In this document: positions 50,953 through 63,735 of the stretch, in pieces
Layout of the letters: every line of letters begins with the position of its first letter
Position numbering within the stretch: position 1 is the stretch's first letter
From: Prochilodus magdalenae
Lineage: Eukaryota; Chordata; Actinopteri; Characiformes; Prochilodontidae
DNA: 64,000 bases
Direction of reading: 5' to 3'
Assembly: GCA_024036415.1 (NCBI GenBank)
Contig: JAMWET010001661.1
Coordinates: 930,001-994,000 of the forward strand
Translations under genes and position numbers: made by a program
The notes under the pieces: generated by a model
What the model was told of the DNA's origin: nothing
Seen by the model: only the letters and a program-made list of their open reading frames with translations
Database searches by the model: none

Positions 50953-53922
50953 GAATAGCAGTAGTAATAATAATAATAATTGTGTGACAAGTCTCATACA
51001 GTCAGTGATGTTCCAGCTTTTTTTATCAGTTTCCAAAAAACAGAGAAGAAAAACACTGACATTTTAGTATGGCTTCCAGAAATAAAGCAACTGAAGGGCA
51101 TGGAGAGTGATGCTAACCTGCTCTTGTCTTCTACTGAGTTAGGTATATAGGACAACAAACTTTGCCAACCAAACAACGGAGCAGAATGCATACGTCTGTG
51201 TTGGAGGGCGGAACGAAACATTGAGACTGTGTTTCTCCTGCTGTTGAGGTTTAAAACAGCTTCTCTGAAATCGATGACCCGTCCTTTAACCGGTTATTAC
51301 TCGGCTTGGACAGAAAATTTTAGCAATAAGAAAAGAGTACCAATAAAGCTAATGTGGACGGTGGAGAGGAGCCAGCTTGTGACAAATTGCTGGCTGTTCT
51401 TGGAGAGGTTGGGTACAGCCATTTGTCCAGCTGACAGGTCACTTCCTGAGGGCACATGCTTGTTTTAATGCCCTGTATCAAACTGCCGCTCTTGTTTAGC
51501 GCGCATGCCTCTGAGCCACAGCAGATAAATAGCACTAAGCTCAATGTCCCCCTGTCACAGGAGTCCTCTTCTTTAATGGATAGAATCTTTAAAGTACACA
51601 AGTGTAAACCTCACAGTGTTACTGCGTGCACTCTGAATGAACCATATGAACTGCTTAAGTCGATTGCTGGTAGAAGATCATTCAAGGTTGTCTGCGGGTT
51701 TAAAGAGGGAGAGGAACTGAGGGGAGTGTACATATCCAACATACAGCAGTATGTCCCTCTGTCTATCTGTACTAGCAAATTAGTTTAAACTGTGTCCCCA
51801 CAGTAAAACAAGCATTTATAAAAATAGTGTTTAGATAAGAATTTCAAGGATTATATTCTGATCTATTTAAATGCATGGCTTGGATAGCAGGCCATACAAC
51901 AGTCTGTGACGATAGGCATCAACACTGGACCACTACTACCCCATTAATCAGCTCCACAGCTCAGTACAGAATAGCCCATGCAACACATGATTGAGCGCTA
52001 ACAGCCACAGCTGGGCGTATGTAATTTTTTGATTTCTTCCATCAAATCTAGAGGCATAAACAGCGTGCATTACAGCTAAATGAAGTCCTATAAGACCATA
52101 TGCTCAATGACACCAATTAAGAGTTTTTTTGTTTGTTTATATTTAAGGCATCCTTGAAGAAAGACTTGTATTTGAACTTAATGGACCACTTAAAAGGATA
52201 AAAACATGACAGCTACTACACACATCACTGCTCATATGACGCAAAATCTTTCTGGCAGGGTTAAAGGAGAGCATGAATAATCCTTCTATCGTCCACAGTG
52301 TGGACAACTGACCACCTGGAAGGGATTAGATAATGACCATCGGCTTCAGATCAGGCACAGTGGGATTGGTTCAAGATGAGTCTTCCCCATCGATCATCAC
52401 AAATGTTTAACAGAGAAAATCATTTAAACCATTAAAGGAAAAGGTAGAAATGTGCAATATTTCATTCTAACAATAATAAATTGTGCCTATGCAGGATAAA
52501 AGAGGCGTGGGGGCATGAAGACGAAGATACGGAGGATGAGGAGCTCAGACACTTTGGTCTAGGAAGCTGTCAAAGCTCCAGGAAGATAAATGTCCTTTAT
52601 TGACTGCAGGCAGAGCAGCAGAGACAATCACTCATGATTAAATGTTTGGAAAGCTTAAGGAAATGGCCCGTTAAAAATCATTTCCAGACTGCTTTACACT
52701 TCCAAATCCCTTCCACAGTCAAGATGCTCTACTTGACCTCATGCAGAGGTCACAAATCTCTGCGCTCAAAGAATCCATCTTGGAAATTTGTTGACCATCA
52801 GTGGTTGTTCATCAAAGATCACACTGATATCTGGAGCAACATTACTGATAACACCCAAATTACAACCCACAGAGAAAACAATAAAGAGTCTTTTAAAATA
52901 ACTAATCAATTTAGGTTCATAATCTGATTTTCCTTTTAGTCCATATGTGCTACGAACCTTTTTGTTGACAATGGTTCTTCAAGGATTCTTTTGCAAAGTC
53001 AATGATTATATATAGAACCATGAACACTGCATAAATGTTTTTTTGTATGCTTAATGGCTTAAATTATCTATATGATGCAAAACCTGTCTATTTTAATAAA
53101 TACTCCTGCACTGCTGTGCAAAAGTCAGTGAGCAGCCTTTGTTTATTTAATTTCCATTTAAAGCAGCAGTTCAGAAAAAAGCAGAAGACATTTTCTGAGC
53201 TTAAATTATGCAGTAAATTGAATTTTGCAACAAAAAAAAAATGCTTGTAGTGTAGAAGCATGTGTTTATGTTCTAAATAGGATCAGAGTGTTGCTATTGC
53301 TAACACAACCTTTTTAGGCTGTATAAAGAACTTTTTGATAAATATGGAAACTCTTAAAATGGACTGTGTCACAAAATGTCTTCAACAATATTTGAAACGA
53401 TATTTGAAAAGCAATTTTGTAAATTAAAGGCTTAAATAATTCCTTTACATAATGTGAATTTTCTACACAATTTTCTGAAACATTTACTTTTTCAACTTAT
53501 CAAGCATTTTACACTGCACTGTGCAATAACATGTTTAGTCTGCATGAGCTTCCAGACTACAATAACTGTTTATAATACTACATTACACTTAAACGAAAAG
53601 GTCCTAAAAAGATTTTCCATGGTTCCTAAAAGCTTAGGTTAAGATTCTTTTTAACTTACATTTCTCAATTACAAAATGAGTTATTTTATAATCAAGAAAT
53701 GCAAGTTTGACAAACCTTGGTAAAATTTAATTTACCTCCACATAATGTAAACATTCTATGCCCATTAAAAGTTAGAACCATGCTTCCTGGCCATGTACCA
53801 TTTTGAAACCAATATTTTTTTTCAATATTCAAATCAATATTCAAAATGGGCATTAAGTTTATTAAATGAATAACATGTTTTAACAGTTAATATGTTGTCA
53901 TTGTACTATTTTCATAGTACAC
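50953..53922. other. No gene recognised
   Basis: A short (TAA)n patch is at 50964-50981. The 110-codon + frame at 51456-51788 and overlapping minus frames have no domain. I see no exon-like run with splice sites. Confidence 0.45.
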
Positions 53923-53975
53923 ACATTGCCAAAAACTCTACCGTATTAAACAAGCACTGGGATAAAATAGTGCTT
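53923..53975 (+). repeat. 53-bp perfect direct repeat, copy 1
   Basis: The block from ACATTGCC to TAGTGCTT is identical to 55232-55284. Sequences on either side do not match. Confidence 0.95.
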
Positions 53976-55231
53976 CATTGATTTGCACATCATTGCAATC
54001 TTATTTTGGTTTAACGTCTAACCCCATTTTTTAGAAAACAGGGTTGTAGATTAATAGCCAAAGGAAAAAGCACAGTACCAAAGGTTCTTGCACTTTATGC
54101 AGTATACAAAGTCTCTAGTTGTTGGATATGAATGAGTTTAAGCTGTTGAAAGTGAATGGAAATGAAATGAGAAAGAGGTTAAAGAGGTTTTTGGGCTCCA
54201 CTGTAATTTCCGCTGTGCCTTTTCCCACAAATATCTCTCAAATGTATAAACAAAGCTTTGAAGTTTCAGTAAGTCTTCTTTGTGCCGACATAATTATATA
54301 ATTATTCGTACACAAAAGGTTTTTATTGAGTGCCATCGCTGCTGGTGCTTCTGATGAAGTCCTCCCAGCAGGTGCTGTCTGCTCTATTGGTGGGATTAGC
54401 AACCTCTGAGAATTACTTGCTTCAACTGCCTCCAAAGCACGGGTCAACTTTCAAGGCAAAAATGTATTACAAGTGTGACAATCTGCATTCAACTATCCCT
54501 TCACCCCAGCAACAAGGGCTACAAAGTTTAAATATAAATAAAAGGCTTCAAAATCTCTCATCTGGAATTGCATATCAACAAGCCACACCATTCCTCAATC
54601 TAAATTTCGGACCTCCTAGTGCTAGCATTTCAGGAAACGGTGCTATCGGGTGTTAGCATTAGCATTTCCCGCTTTTCTTGTAAATTCTCATCCCCATTTT
54701 GCTTCTTTTTCAATATAAAGGGATTAGCCTTTTGTTCTGAAGTTTTAGAAGGGTGCACATACAAAGGCTCATCCAATTAGTAATAGGTGGCTGAGTCCCA
54801 ATTTAAGGCGGAATAAAGGGACCTCAACTGTTCTAAGTGAGAGTACAAATCACTTTAACCCTGAGAAAAAAAGCTGGTTTGAATATAGAAATGAGGTCAC
54901 TGGCCCCAGTAATTGGAAACACTGCTATGATCTTCTGCAGTTATTTGTAAAAAAGCTAAAGGCGTCGTCACTAAGGCCTTCCTGTCACATCACTGCCAGC
55001 AGATTAGTCCGATGGGTTGTGGTCACTTTGTCCAGTCTAAACCATTCTTTCTTGCCACAAAGGATTCAGGGTTTATCAATACCTTGTTGTCAATAGCTCT
55101 CACTCCCTGCCGAAAGCAGTAAGGAAGGCCATTGAGTAACGATGGTGCTCAGTAAAAGGCGTTTAAATAGAACCCAACAGTCTAAACACAGTGAGGCTGA
55201 GAAAGCAGCAGCGCACAGAACTGCACCAAAT
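53976..55231. other. No gene recognised
   Basis: Frames up to 108 codons (54330-54656, + strand) lack a domain. The stretch separates the two identical 53-bp blocks. Confidence 0.45.
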
Positions 55232-55284
55232 ACATTGCCAAAAACTCTACCGTATTAAACAAGCACTGGGATAAAATAGTGCTT
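55232..55284 (+). repeat. 53-bp perfect direct repeat, copy 2
   Basis: Identical to 53923-53975 and in the same direction, 1.3 kb away. Confidence 0.95.
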
Positions 55285-55605
55285 TTGCGCAAACAGAAAC
55301 ACAAAAAATCAGTCTTCTTCAGAGTCTACGAAGGGGGGTCTCAAACTTAAATGACCTGGGGCAGGTGGTCTTCTTCAAGGAGAATGCTGTTCAAAATGTG
55401 AATAAAAAACAGAGCACAATGATGATAATTTAAACTTAAGGTTTACTTTAAAAACAGTACAAACACACCAAAAGTTAAAACTGTATATTTATATTATATA
55501 TACAGCATCCCAGAGTCTTTCTGAACTAAAGATGGGGAAGAGTGCACCACTCTGTGAAAGACAGAATGTCAGATTTTATCAACTACAGTATGCGATATCA
55601 GTAAA

Positions 55606-55720
55606 AGATGGATGCTGTTGGCTGGATAGTTGTGGTTGGTGGACTATTCTTAGTACAGCAGTGACACTGAGGTGTTTAAACACTCCAGCAGCACCACATG
55701 TACCAGCGCAACGAACACTA
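55606..55720 (+). repeat. Fragment of the foldback repeat seen near 5 kb
   Basis: 'GGATGCTGTTGGCTGGATAG', 'GACTATTCTTAGTACAGCAG', 'TGACACTGAGGTGTTTAAAC' and 'ACTCCAGCAGCA' match the central part of the element at 4707-5370. The outer arms are absent. The frames on both strands here (138 and 84 codons) come from repeat sequence. Confidence 0.75.
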
Positions 55721-55837
55721 TATCTGATCTGGAATTTGGGAGACATGTTGCCAGTAGTGTATAGAATAAAACAGAACTGCTCATTTTGGTCAAACACAAA
55801 CCCAGAAACTCTAAAACTAGAGAAACTGATCATTTTG

Positions 55838-55840
<3 letters not shown>

Positions 55841-55899
<59 letters not shown>
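55841..55899 (+). repeat. (TA)n microsatellite
   Basis: About 59 bp of uninterrupted TA dinucleotides. Confidence 0.98.
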
Positions 55900-55901
<2 letters not shown>

Positions 55902-57095
55902 TAACTGACTCGCAGTATGCCTGTATGATAAATCAATTGCTGTTTTAATTGTTCCACATCTCGACGGGAAACATACAACGCCCAATCAGCACGCAGTTGT
56001 CCCCTGGAGGCAGATCAAGTGGCATTTAAAAATTCAATAGTAAATTCATGTAATAAATCACAGTGCCCGGGACGAAGGAGACTTATAAATCAATCTGCCT
56101 TCTGTTACAGTTAAAGTAAGCCTGAAAATCCTGTTTCAGGGAGTAAAATAAAGCAGGGGGAATGTAGCTCCTCCTCTGAGGAGTTCTACAGATCATACGT
56201 TCATTTCTCTACAGCAGTTTGACTCTGATGAATGTTTCACTCGCTGCATGGCTTGTATAATAAAGCTTTTATGAATGTCTGTAGCATTGCTTCATATTTC
56301 AGCATGGAAATAGTAATGGGATTTTTTTCCTGCATTGTAGAAAACTATACTATGTATAGTTTGTAGTTAAATTGAATTGTATTAATCCACTTTGGATTGC
56401 ACAATGCATCTATTTTAGCACAATGCAAATGATAATGCATGAGAATGCAATGCAATGATAACTGTAGTTAAAAATAGGGATACAAGCTCTCCCTGCTGTT
56501 GTGTAAAAAAACATATCTCTAAATAGTTTTATAGCTTTTAACATAATTTACAAGTATATTGTCTGTAAATTCTATGATGAATGCATTAAAGGAAATGTCT
56601 CAAAAAGCTGAAATATTGAAAGTAAAGCTGTTTTGTTCCTTCTCTTGAAAAGGTATGAATTGAAAGATACAAAATTTTGTCATAAACATATATACATATA
56701 CAGTGCCCATGTAGAGATACAGGGAAGGCCTTGATTCTGCCACAAGAAGTGTTCTTTATTCAATACCAGCAAAAAACCTACATGCAGAACACAAAACCTG
56801 CGGGGGAGGTCACTGCCTACCACAGGCTTGACTCTGATGCTGGCTCCCGTTCACCACACACACTCACTCTTCTAAAAAGAATTGAACTTGCATGCTTTTG
56901 GAATGTTTTGGGACAAAACATTTTGGGAACATCTTGTACTTGTACTACATGTGTAATAATGAACTGTAATTATACTGACATCTTTATTTTTCCCAGTTTT
57001 CCCAGAGTTGAGTCCTCTAATTTTGTAAAGGATATATATATATATATATATACACATATGTTTATAAATATCTAAACTCTAAACCCTCCTATATG
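55900..57095. other. No gene; short TA run
   Basis: A (TA)n run is at about 57032-57052. The part at 55970-56290 is unique, less AT-rich sequence. No domain is seen in the 114-codon + frame at 56731-57075. Confidence 0.45.
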
Positions 57096-57097
57096 TA

Positions 57098-57585
57098 CAC
57101 TCATCAGAAAAAGAATAGTTGCACCTAGTAGGAACCAACTGACAACAATAAAACTTGGTGGGTAGGTTTGAGATTTTCAGAAAGTTTCACTTTGTGCATG
57201 TAACATGAGCAGGGATCGGCCTTATCACTGCACCTGACCCACCGATAAGCCACTATTACAGACATTAAGCAAGCAGTGATGCCTCCCATGAGTCATCGTG
57301 TTAATGCCAGCTCCATTGGCAGATGATGCAGGCCATTACAATGGCCAAAACAAAGTCGCCAAAAATTGCAAAAGTGCATGAGAATATTCAAGCTGCATGG
57401 GATGGATTATTGCAGAACAGCATTAGGAACCTCTACAACTAAAACTGTGTGACACTCCTTCTGTATGTGTAGCTAAATAAATATTGCTCATTGCATAAAT
57501 GTATCATTTATTGTTCCAGGTAACATTTTCCTTCCTTCTGAGTAACACTATCGTTCCTTCCGAATAGCATTGCAATAGACTTTCC
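57098..57585 (+). mobile_element. Short Tc1-type non-autonomous element, copy 2
   Basis: The left end CACTCATCAGAAAAAGAATA follows a TA (57096-57097) and resembles the terminus of the 59311 element. The interior reads, on the + strand, ENIQAAWDGLLQNSIRNLYN, a degenerate C-terminal transposase piece. The right terminus is lost: similarity ends near 'CCTTCCGAATAGCATTGCAA' at about 57580. Confidence 0.75.
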
Positions 57586-59310
57586 TACTGTGTATATACA
57601 AATGACTCCCGAAGAAAGTCTAGTATTTACAATTACCATTCAATCATTCAATACCTTCTTTATTTAATTAATCCTTCATTACATTTCAAATTATTTATAA
57701 TTCATATTCATATTCATAATGTAACTAACACACAGCATTTTTTGGTTATACGTAACTGTTTTCCAGTTTATTTGTTTTACTGATGTTTTTTGTTTGTCTT
57801 AATATTATTTAATGTTTTACTGGCAGAAACCTCACTTGTTCCAGTCTATTCCTTTCTTTGCTCCTTCCTTTCTTTGGATCTGCTGTTCCAGTGCACTTTA
57901 CCATGCTGTAGAGTTTTTTCTACCATGTTAAGAGTTAAATCTTTCTGCTTCTCTCTGCTACATATATCTTCTTGCCTCATGTGGATAGATGTTCTTGCTC
58001 CAAATTGAGTGGAGTATTAAGGCCTAGATCTACCTTTGCAAATGTATAAATTATTGATAGTCATGGGAGGAGACTCATCTACTTTCTCCTGACCTTCACT
58101 GCGCTAAAATTGGGTTTTAAAGGCCCGTATTTCTCTCTTTTTTTGACAAAAGAAGGTCGTCTGAACCGACATGTAGTAATTAGTGAAATCCAGTGCCCTT
58201 GTGAAGGTCGTTTTAGAAATATTGACGAGATGACTTTAAGAGGATGCTGAAATTTCTGGTCAGATCTGCCTGTTTTACGCAATAAACAAAATGCTTTTTG
58301 TTATTATGTCCCACTTTATGTAAGTTGCTTGGTATTGTGGACCATATGCTCTTTAGTTTTATGCAGTAAAATGTTCATGTAAAGTTCAACTTAAATAAGC
58401 CTTCATTTCAAAGTGCAGATCAAGCATTGCAACACAGACAATTTTTTTCTTCTTGGTATTTTAGTGCCTTCAGGTTTTTGTTTTTTTTCTAGCATTCCAC
58501 ATTTGCTGAGTGTCCCCACATTGGATTCCCTTTGGGTATGTCTGGAAAATCTATTGAACCCAAAAGTCAATAAGACCCAGACCCAGAGGACCAGCCTGAC
58601 AGGCAGATTACACCGTATATGTCCATAAAGGCAGCTGTGGTGGTGTTATGTAATGCTGCATGTGAGTTGTTGACTCTATATCTGACTATATAACTGTTGA
58701 CTGTGTATTTGATGAGTTGATTTGGGAAATGGAAGAACCAGACATGGTTGCCAGCTCTTTTTCAGGCTGAGATTTGAAGCCCAAAATGATTTTTGACATT
58801 TCACAAACAACCTGCAAACCAGAAGCCTCCACAATCTTTTCGTCAGGCAAAGTAAATGTCCAAAACACTTCATGAAAACATGACGGCCCTTGTCGCTTTC
58901 TGTTTCCTCCCTGCTGTGCGTGTTTGATGTGTTTGATGGATTAGCTCCTTAAATGTTGTTACATTTCTGACCGTAGTGCATTACGAACCAGCTGTAATTA
59001 CTTCTCTGAAACCCACTTTAATACAGCGCGCCTGCTGTTATTCTGCAATACAAATTCCTTAAGTACACACATATACAAACACAGTTCCAGAAAAGTTTTG
59101 ACATATAGCTGGAACAGAAGCAGTTTAAGACTAGGATCACCATGAAATGTTTAAAATAACTCTGGTTATTACTCTATTGGTGCATAAGTCCCAGTGGTTC
59201 CATATAGAACCTTGGACACTTAAAGCACCATTTGCATGGCTAATTGAGTTTTTGCATAGAGGAATCATTCTTCAGACAAATGAGGAATTTGCTGCATATA
59301 CTAATATATG
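57586..59310. other. No gene recognised
   Basis: Short frames only, overlapping on both strands; nothing identifiable. Confidence 0.5.
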
Positions 59311-60008
59311 CACTCATCATCAAAAGAATAGGCATCCAGAAGGAAGTATCAGATTGCAACACTATTCGGAAGGAATGTAACAGGATCAATAAATTGTGAA
59401 AGATTTACACTGATATGAGCAATATTTTTTGAGCTACACATACAGAAATGTTGTCTTATATCGTCAGGCTGCCCAGGTTGGTAATGCAGCATGCATAGAT
59501 CTGGACATGGATGTGTACAGGTTCCTATTGATATCCATCCCATGCAGCTTGAATATTCTCAAGCAGTTCCTGCAGATTTTGTGGTAGGGAATTGAACGTG
59601 AGACATCACGCATTCTGGATGTGTGACACGTGAAAACAAACCAATCATCTTGATGCTGACCAGGGGGCTTCCATACACGGATTTGTTGGTTGCCTCCACC
59701 AAGACGAAAGTGGGACTTGTTACTGAAGATTTGCACATAGTCCCACGTCGTGCAGCCGCCTGCCAGTGGAGCTGGCACTAACAGGATGACTCATGGAGGG
59801 CAACACTGAATGGCCGCAATCGTGGCCGTTGGGTCAGTCAGTAGAGCGTCATTGCCTATCCTTGCTCATGTCACATGCGTGGCTGAGTGTGAAACTTAAA
59901 ATAATTTGCATGTCTCACAAAGTCAAACCTCCTCACCAAGTTTCTTTCCTGTTATTTGATTCCATCTGGGTGCAGCTATTTGTGCAACTATTCTTTTGAT
60001 GATGAGTG
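59311..60008 (-). mobile_element. Short Tc1-type element with both ends, copy 3 (698 bp)
   Basis: The termini are CACTCATCATCAAAAGAATA and its reverse complement, ending at 60008 before TA. The left flank is TG where TA is expected, one base off. A decayed transposase lies on the minus strand, so this copy is inverted relative to the two others. At 698 bp it is less than half of an autonomous Tc1 element and is an internal-deletion derivative. Confidence 0.85.
59464..59778 (-). pseudogene. Tc1-like transposase relic inside the 698-bp element
   Basis: The 104-codon minus frame contains WDYVQIFSNKSHFRLGGGNQ followed by QIRVWKPPGQ, which matches the first catalytic block of Tc1-type transposases (W..VIFSDES.F.L....RVWR). 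The catalytic aspartate position reads N in FSNKS, so the first acidic residue appears lost. A later segment, LRIFKLHGMD, corresponds to the C-terminal '..NIQ.AWDG' region in a shifted register. The second aspartate, the glutamate and the N-terminal DNA-binding domain are absent. Confidence 0.7.
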
Positions 60009-60112
60009 TACCTTTAGACAAAATGACATGACAAAATAAAAAATAAAAATAAATCTAACCTTCTGAAAAAAAGCATATTAAGTGCAGATACTTCCAGAAA
60101 ATGTTAAACACT

Positions 60113-60205
60113 TCTTATCTATTATCATATGATGGAATATTTCCATCTAGATGGGAACGGTCTCTGAGTGTGAAAATGATGTAAATCATATGATACCTTA
60201 TGACA
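60113..60205 (+). repeat. Detached fragment of the 60.6-kb Tc1 relic family
   Basis: 'ATGATGGAATATTTCCATCT', 'GATGGGAACGGTCTCT' and 'GAGTGTGAAAATGATGTAAA' parallel blocks at about 60860-60940 ('ATGATGAAATATTTCAATCC', 'GATGGGAGCGATCTCT', 'GAGTGTGAAAATGAAG'). It is about 93 bp, with a deletion relative to the second copy. Confidence 0.75.
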
Positions 60206-60599
60206 TAAAGAAAAAAAAAATAACTTACCCTGAGAAAAGCAGAAAGGTGTACTGTATGATACAATGAGGTGGCTGTTTGCATCCTACTGCCTCGTGCCAG
60301 GTATACAAATGTTAAATGAAACCAGCTACCCTTGAGGGAGATATCTAAATGACTTTACGGATGGCAAGAGCTTCATTCACAGTCAACCATTCCCAACTAA
60401 AAACAATGACTAAAGTGACCTCACATTTAGCATGTGTGATGGTACTGAATTAATGTGATACATAAGAGCAACTGTTTCTCAGTCGACTCAGAATGGCAAT
60501 GAATGATGTGTTTAGCCTACAACTAAATAGTGAGGGATATTTTAGCAGGACTACAGCGCATAATCTCTTCCTTAAAAAAAAAAGCATCTGAGACCACCA

Positions 60600-61165
60600 T
60601 CAGTGGTGTAAAAACCATCGGCACTGCCCTACAGAGATGTGGAAACGGTGATCTGGCCAGATGAGTAGTCCTTTTCACAAGTGGGCAAGTGCATGTTCAG
60701 CGCACACCAAGGCCTGAAGGCTGTACTGCTTCAGTGAGGGAGTCTGGTGTCTGTGTTCCAATGTGTATGTGTATGTGGGAGTGTATTTTGGGTCCACTTG
60801 ACCCTTTAGCAGGAATAGTCACTGCAAATCTGCAATACTGACTTATCACTACTATCCTATGATGAAATATTTCAATCCTGATGGGAGCGATCTCTTACAG
60901 GAACACAGAGAGTCCCCCTCAACTGAGTGTGAAAATGAAGTCTTATTATCTCATATTCTACAGCCTTCACAGTCACCAGATCTCAACTAGACACCTGTGG
61001 GAGATTTTGGAGTGACTCGTTAGTAAGCATGCTCATCAACTGAAGGACAAAATTTTTTGGAAGAACAATGTTTCATCCCTCCAGTGCTGTGACAGACACT
61101 CACAGATTATGTGCTATGGTGGACTTTTCTGTAGGTCCAGCACCTTTAACAGTATTAAGAACGTA
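60600..61165 (+). pseudogene. Tc1-like transposase relic, + strand
   Basis: In order on the + strand: VIWPDE and a stop at 60651-60668, matching the first catalytic box (WSDES); the segment 'GTGGGCAAGTGCATGTTCAG' (GRVHV); 'TGGGTCCACTTGACCC' (LGPL); the Tc1-typical 'TTTCAATCCTGATGGGAGCG' (FNPDG); then SPDLN at 60973-60987, followed at once by a stop and the loss of the glutamate of the triad. The end resembles 'EEQCFIPPVL'. Deletions, stops and frame changes rule out function. No terminal repeats were located. Confidence 0.75.
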
Positions 61166-63479
61166 AATCTTGTGTCAAAGAACTAGAGCAGAGATTACCG
61201 AGAGAGAAATTTGAGTGATTAGCTGATTTGCACCATTTCTCAATTGCTCCTCCATGTTTTCGCTGAGTCAATACCTCATTAGCCACGCCAGGTGTGGCCA
61301 AAAGTTAGAAGCTCAGCGTTTCATCATGAAACAAAGAGACGATCACAGTGAAATCAGGTTTACGGAAGTTGAACAGATGAGTGAGTTTGAGTGGGGAAAC
61401 GTTTCATCACGTCCGACGCTTCAGCTTTGTCCGATTCATTAACGTCTAGGTCAGGTGAGGCAACCCGAAATCAATCATTTCCTCTCTTAATCCTCCGTTC
61501 CTTATCTGTGATGGATGGATTTTGTCCTCCAAATGCTTATAAATACATTACCAGCTCTAATCACTAAAACACTCCTGCTTCCTTCACTTATTAGTCAGAG
61601 AAAGGACAGCCGCGGCATCCAATTGTGTTTCGGAGTAGGACAAATGATATTAGAAGCCACCGAGGCAAATTCATTTGCGACCTTCCCTGGAATCTGTGTG
61701 TTGAGGTAGTGAAGATTTAAGGCATTTACCTGGCTGTCCCACTCTGTAAATTCAATCCAAAATTTGCTTCTGATCAGATTTAACCTCCCCAAACACTAGA
61801 TACATGTGCGGTTATCTTCTTTGTTCCCTATTGTAAATAATTTCTAATATCTCATTTTGGCTCGCTAAAGTAATTCCACCTAAGCTCATTGTAGAGGGCT
61901 GGAGTTTAATTTTCATCCGAGACTAGACAAGAATAATAATGGATTGGCAGTGGCTGATGAATCATTGGGGCTTGAGGTGGATTAACCCGATGTGTCTGCT
62001 GCGTATGAGGTATTTACTTAGAAGACAACAAAAGAAATCCCTGTGAGTATATCTCATTAGGATTCCTGGGGGTTATTTGAAGGGTTATGGCAGCAGGTGT
62101 CTGTAGTGCATGTTCATGTTTTTTTTGCAGAACACGAACAGGTGCCTTGCTTTATGAGACCTCCACTGACATTCCTCATTACTTCACATGGTTTTAAGCT
62201 TCAGTCAACAAACCGTACAGGGCAAAAAGCCACCCACCTTAGTACATACACCATATAACAAAGGGAAATGCTCAGAGAAGGTCAAACGCCTTCTGTGAAA
62301 TAACGACAAATCAGTAAATAGTAGCTCTGTAAATATTATTTCATAGATGAAATAATTATGATCCTTTTAATGCATTTAATCAATGCTCTTATTTCATAGA
62401 AGGGGAGTTTTGGCTGAAACTAAAATGTTTGTTTTCTGTGTTTGTTAATTGTCCAATTAAGATTTTAAGATTGCAGAATTTATGTAGGTCCAGCTAAGCA
62501 AGCTCTTCTATTGGTTAGGACTACGAGAACTAGAATGACTAACTACTAGCATAATTTGGAAGTGACAGAGGAATCAACTAATTACATTGCAGTTACAATT
62601 TATTGAGTAATATACACATTACTGTTGACCTTTTGGAAGTTCTAGATACATCACTAAGAATGACATAGGCTATGCAAAAGCTCTGTAGTACCTAGGAATG
62701 GAAGACAAGCTCTTTGACAATTATATGTCATAAATACAAGATGGTACATGCAAACTAAATTATACAGTCATAGCCAAAAGGTTGGGTGCTCCTGGTAAAA
62801 GTCTACATTGTTGTTGATTTTCTAATATATAAATAAGTAAGCACGCCCTCTACAGAAAACACACTTCTGCATATCTGATAAGTGAAATAATTCGAAAAAA
62901 ATGCTTTCATTAGTTTTTAATGTATGTGTTTCATCTACAAGAACTAAAATTAATAATATGCAACAGCAATAGCTTTGCACTGAAATTAATGGCCCACAAT
63001 GAAGGTCAAAAGCTCCATACTCACAGGTACTAATCTCACACTGGTTATATCCTACAGGAAGTGTCCTTCATATTTTAGTTAGGAAACATAACTGTACCAT
63101 AATCTATTGCACTTATAAAATATATAAAAAGGCTACTAAAATTGACCCCAAATCACCCATTGGCCAAATTGGCAGTAAAGAAATTGGAATTGGCCATAAA
63201 TTGTATTATTACTGCACCTGTAAATCTATGATGATCCTCCCACATAGTTATACAGTCAAATATGTAAAACACATTGGGACTGATCTGAAATCCCTTAGCT
63301 TTAAGTAGTCATATAGATCAATTAGGTTATGTTATTTTAATATGATATTAGTTTAATTTAGTCAGTAAACAATAAATCATAATGCTACAAAAATATTGTC
63401 AGATATTTCAGTATGTGACATTTTGCAGTAATGACACATTAGCTCATCTTGAAAAAATAGTAACATGACAAGTGTAAAT
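61166..63479. other. No gene recognised
   Basis: Frames of 60-65 codons only. The interval 61500-62000 lacks repeats and would be my choice for a comparative test of noncoding conservation; that is an impression only. Confidence 0.45.
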
Positions 63480-63735
63480 CTAGGGGTGTTTGTTTTTTGT
63501 AAATGTAGGGGCTAGGGTTAGGATTTAGTGTAAATGTGGACTAAGGGTTTGGTGTAAATTAGGGGGTAAGATGTAAGTATAGGGGTTACACTTTAATGTA
63601 AATTTAGGAGTTAGTGTTTAGTGTAAATGGAATGGGGTTTAGTGTTGGGTTAGGGTTTAATGTAAATTTAGAGGTTAGGGTTTTGTGTCAAGAAGACAGA
63701 GTTTATTATAAATTTAGAGTAATGGGGTTTGGGAT
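63480..63735 (+). repeat. TTAGGG-rich degenerate minisatellite
   Basis: A loose unit of roughly 25-35 bp combines 'GTGTAAAT(TT)AG' with 'GGGGTTAGGGTTT'. TTAGGG or near matches occur repeatedly (for example around 63515, 63644-63650 and 63676). The units vary in length and sequence, and the flanks are ordinary. Confidence 0.8.

Noticed and set aside
51456..51788. 110-codon + frame, the longest outside repeats apart from the minus frames
   Set aside because: No domain, no splice-site pattern, and overlapped by a minus frame of 93 codons.
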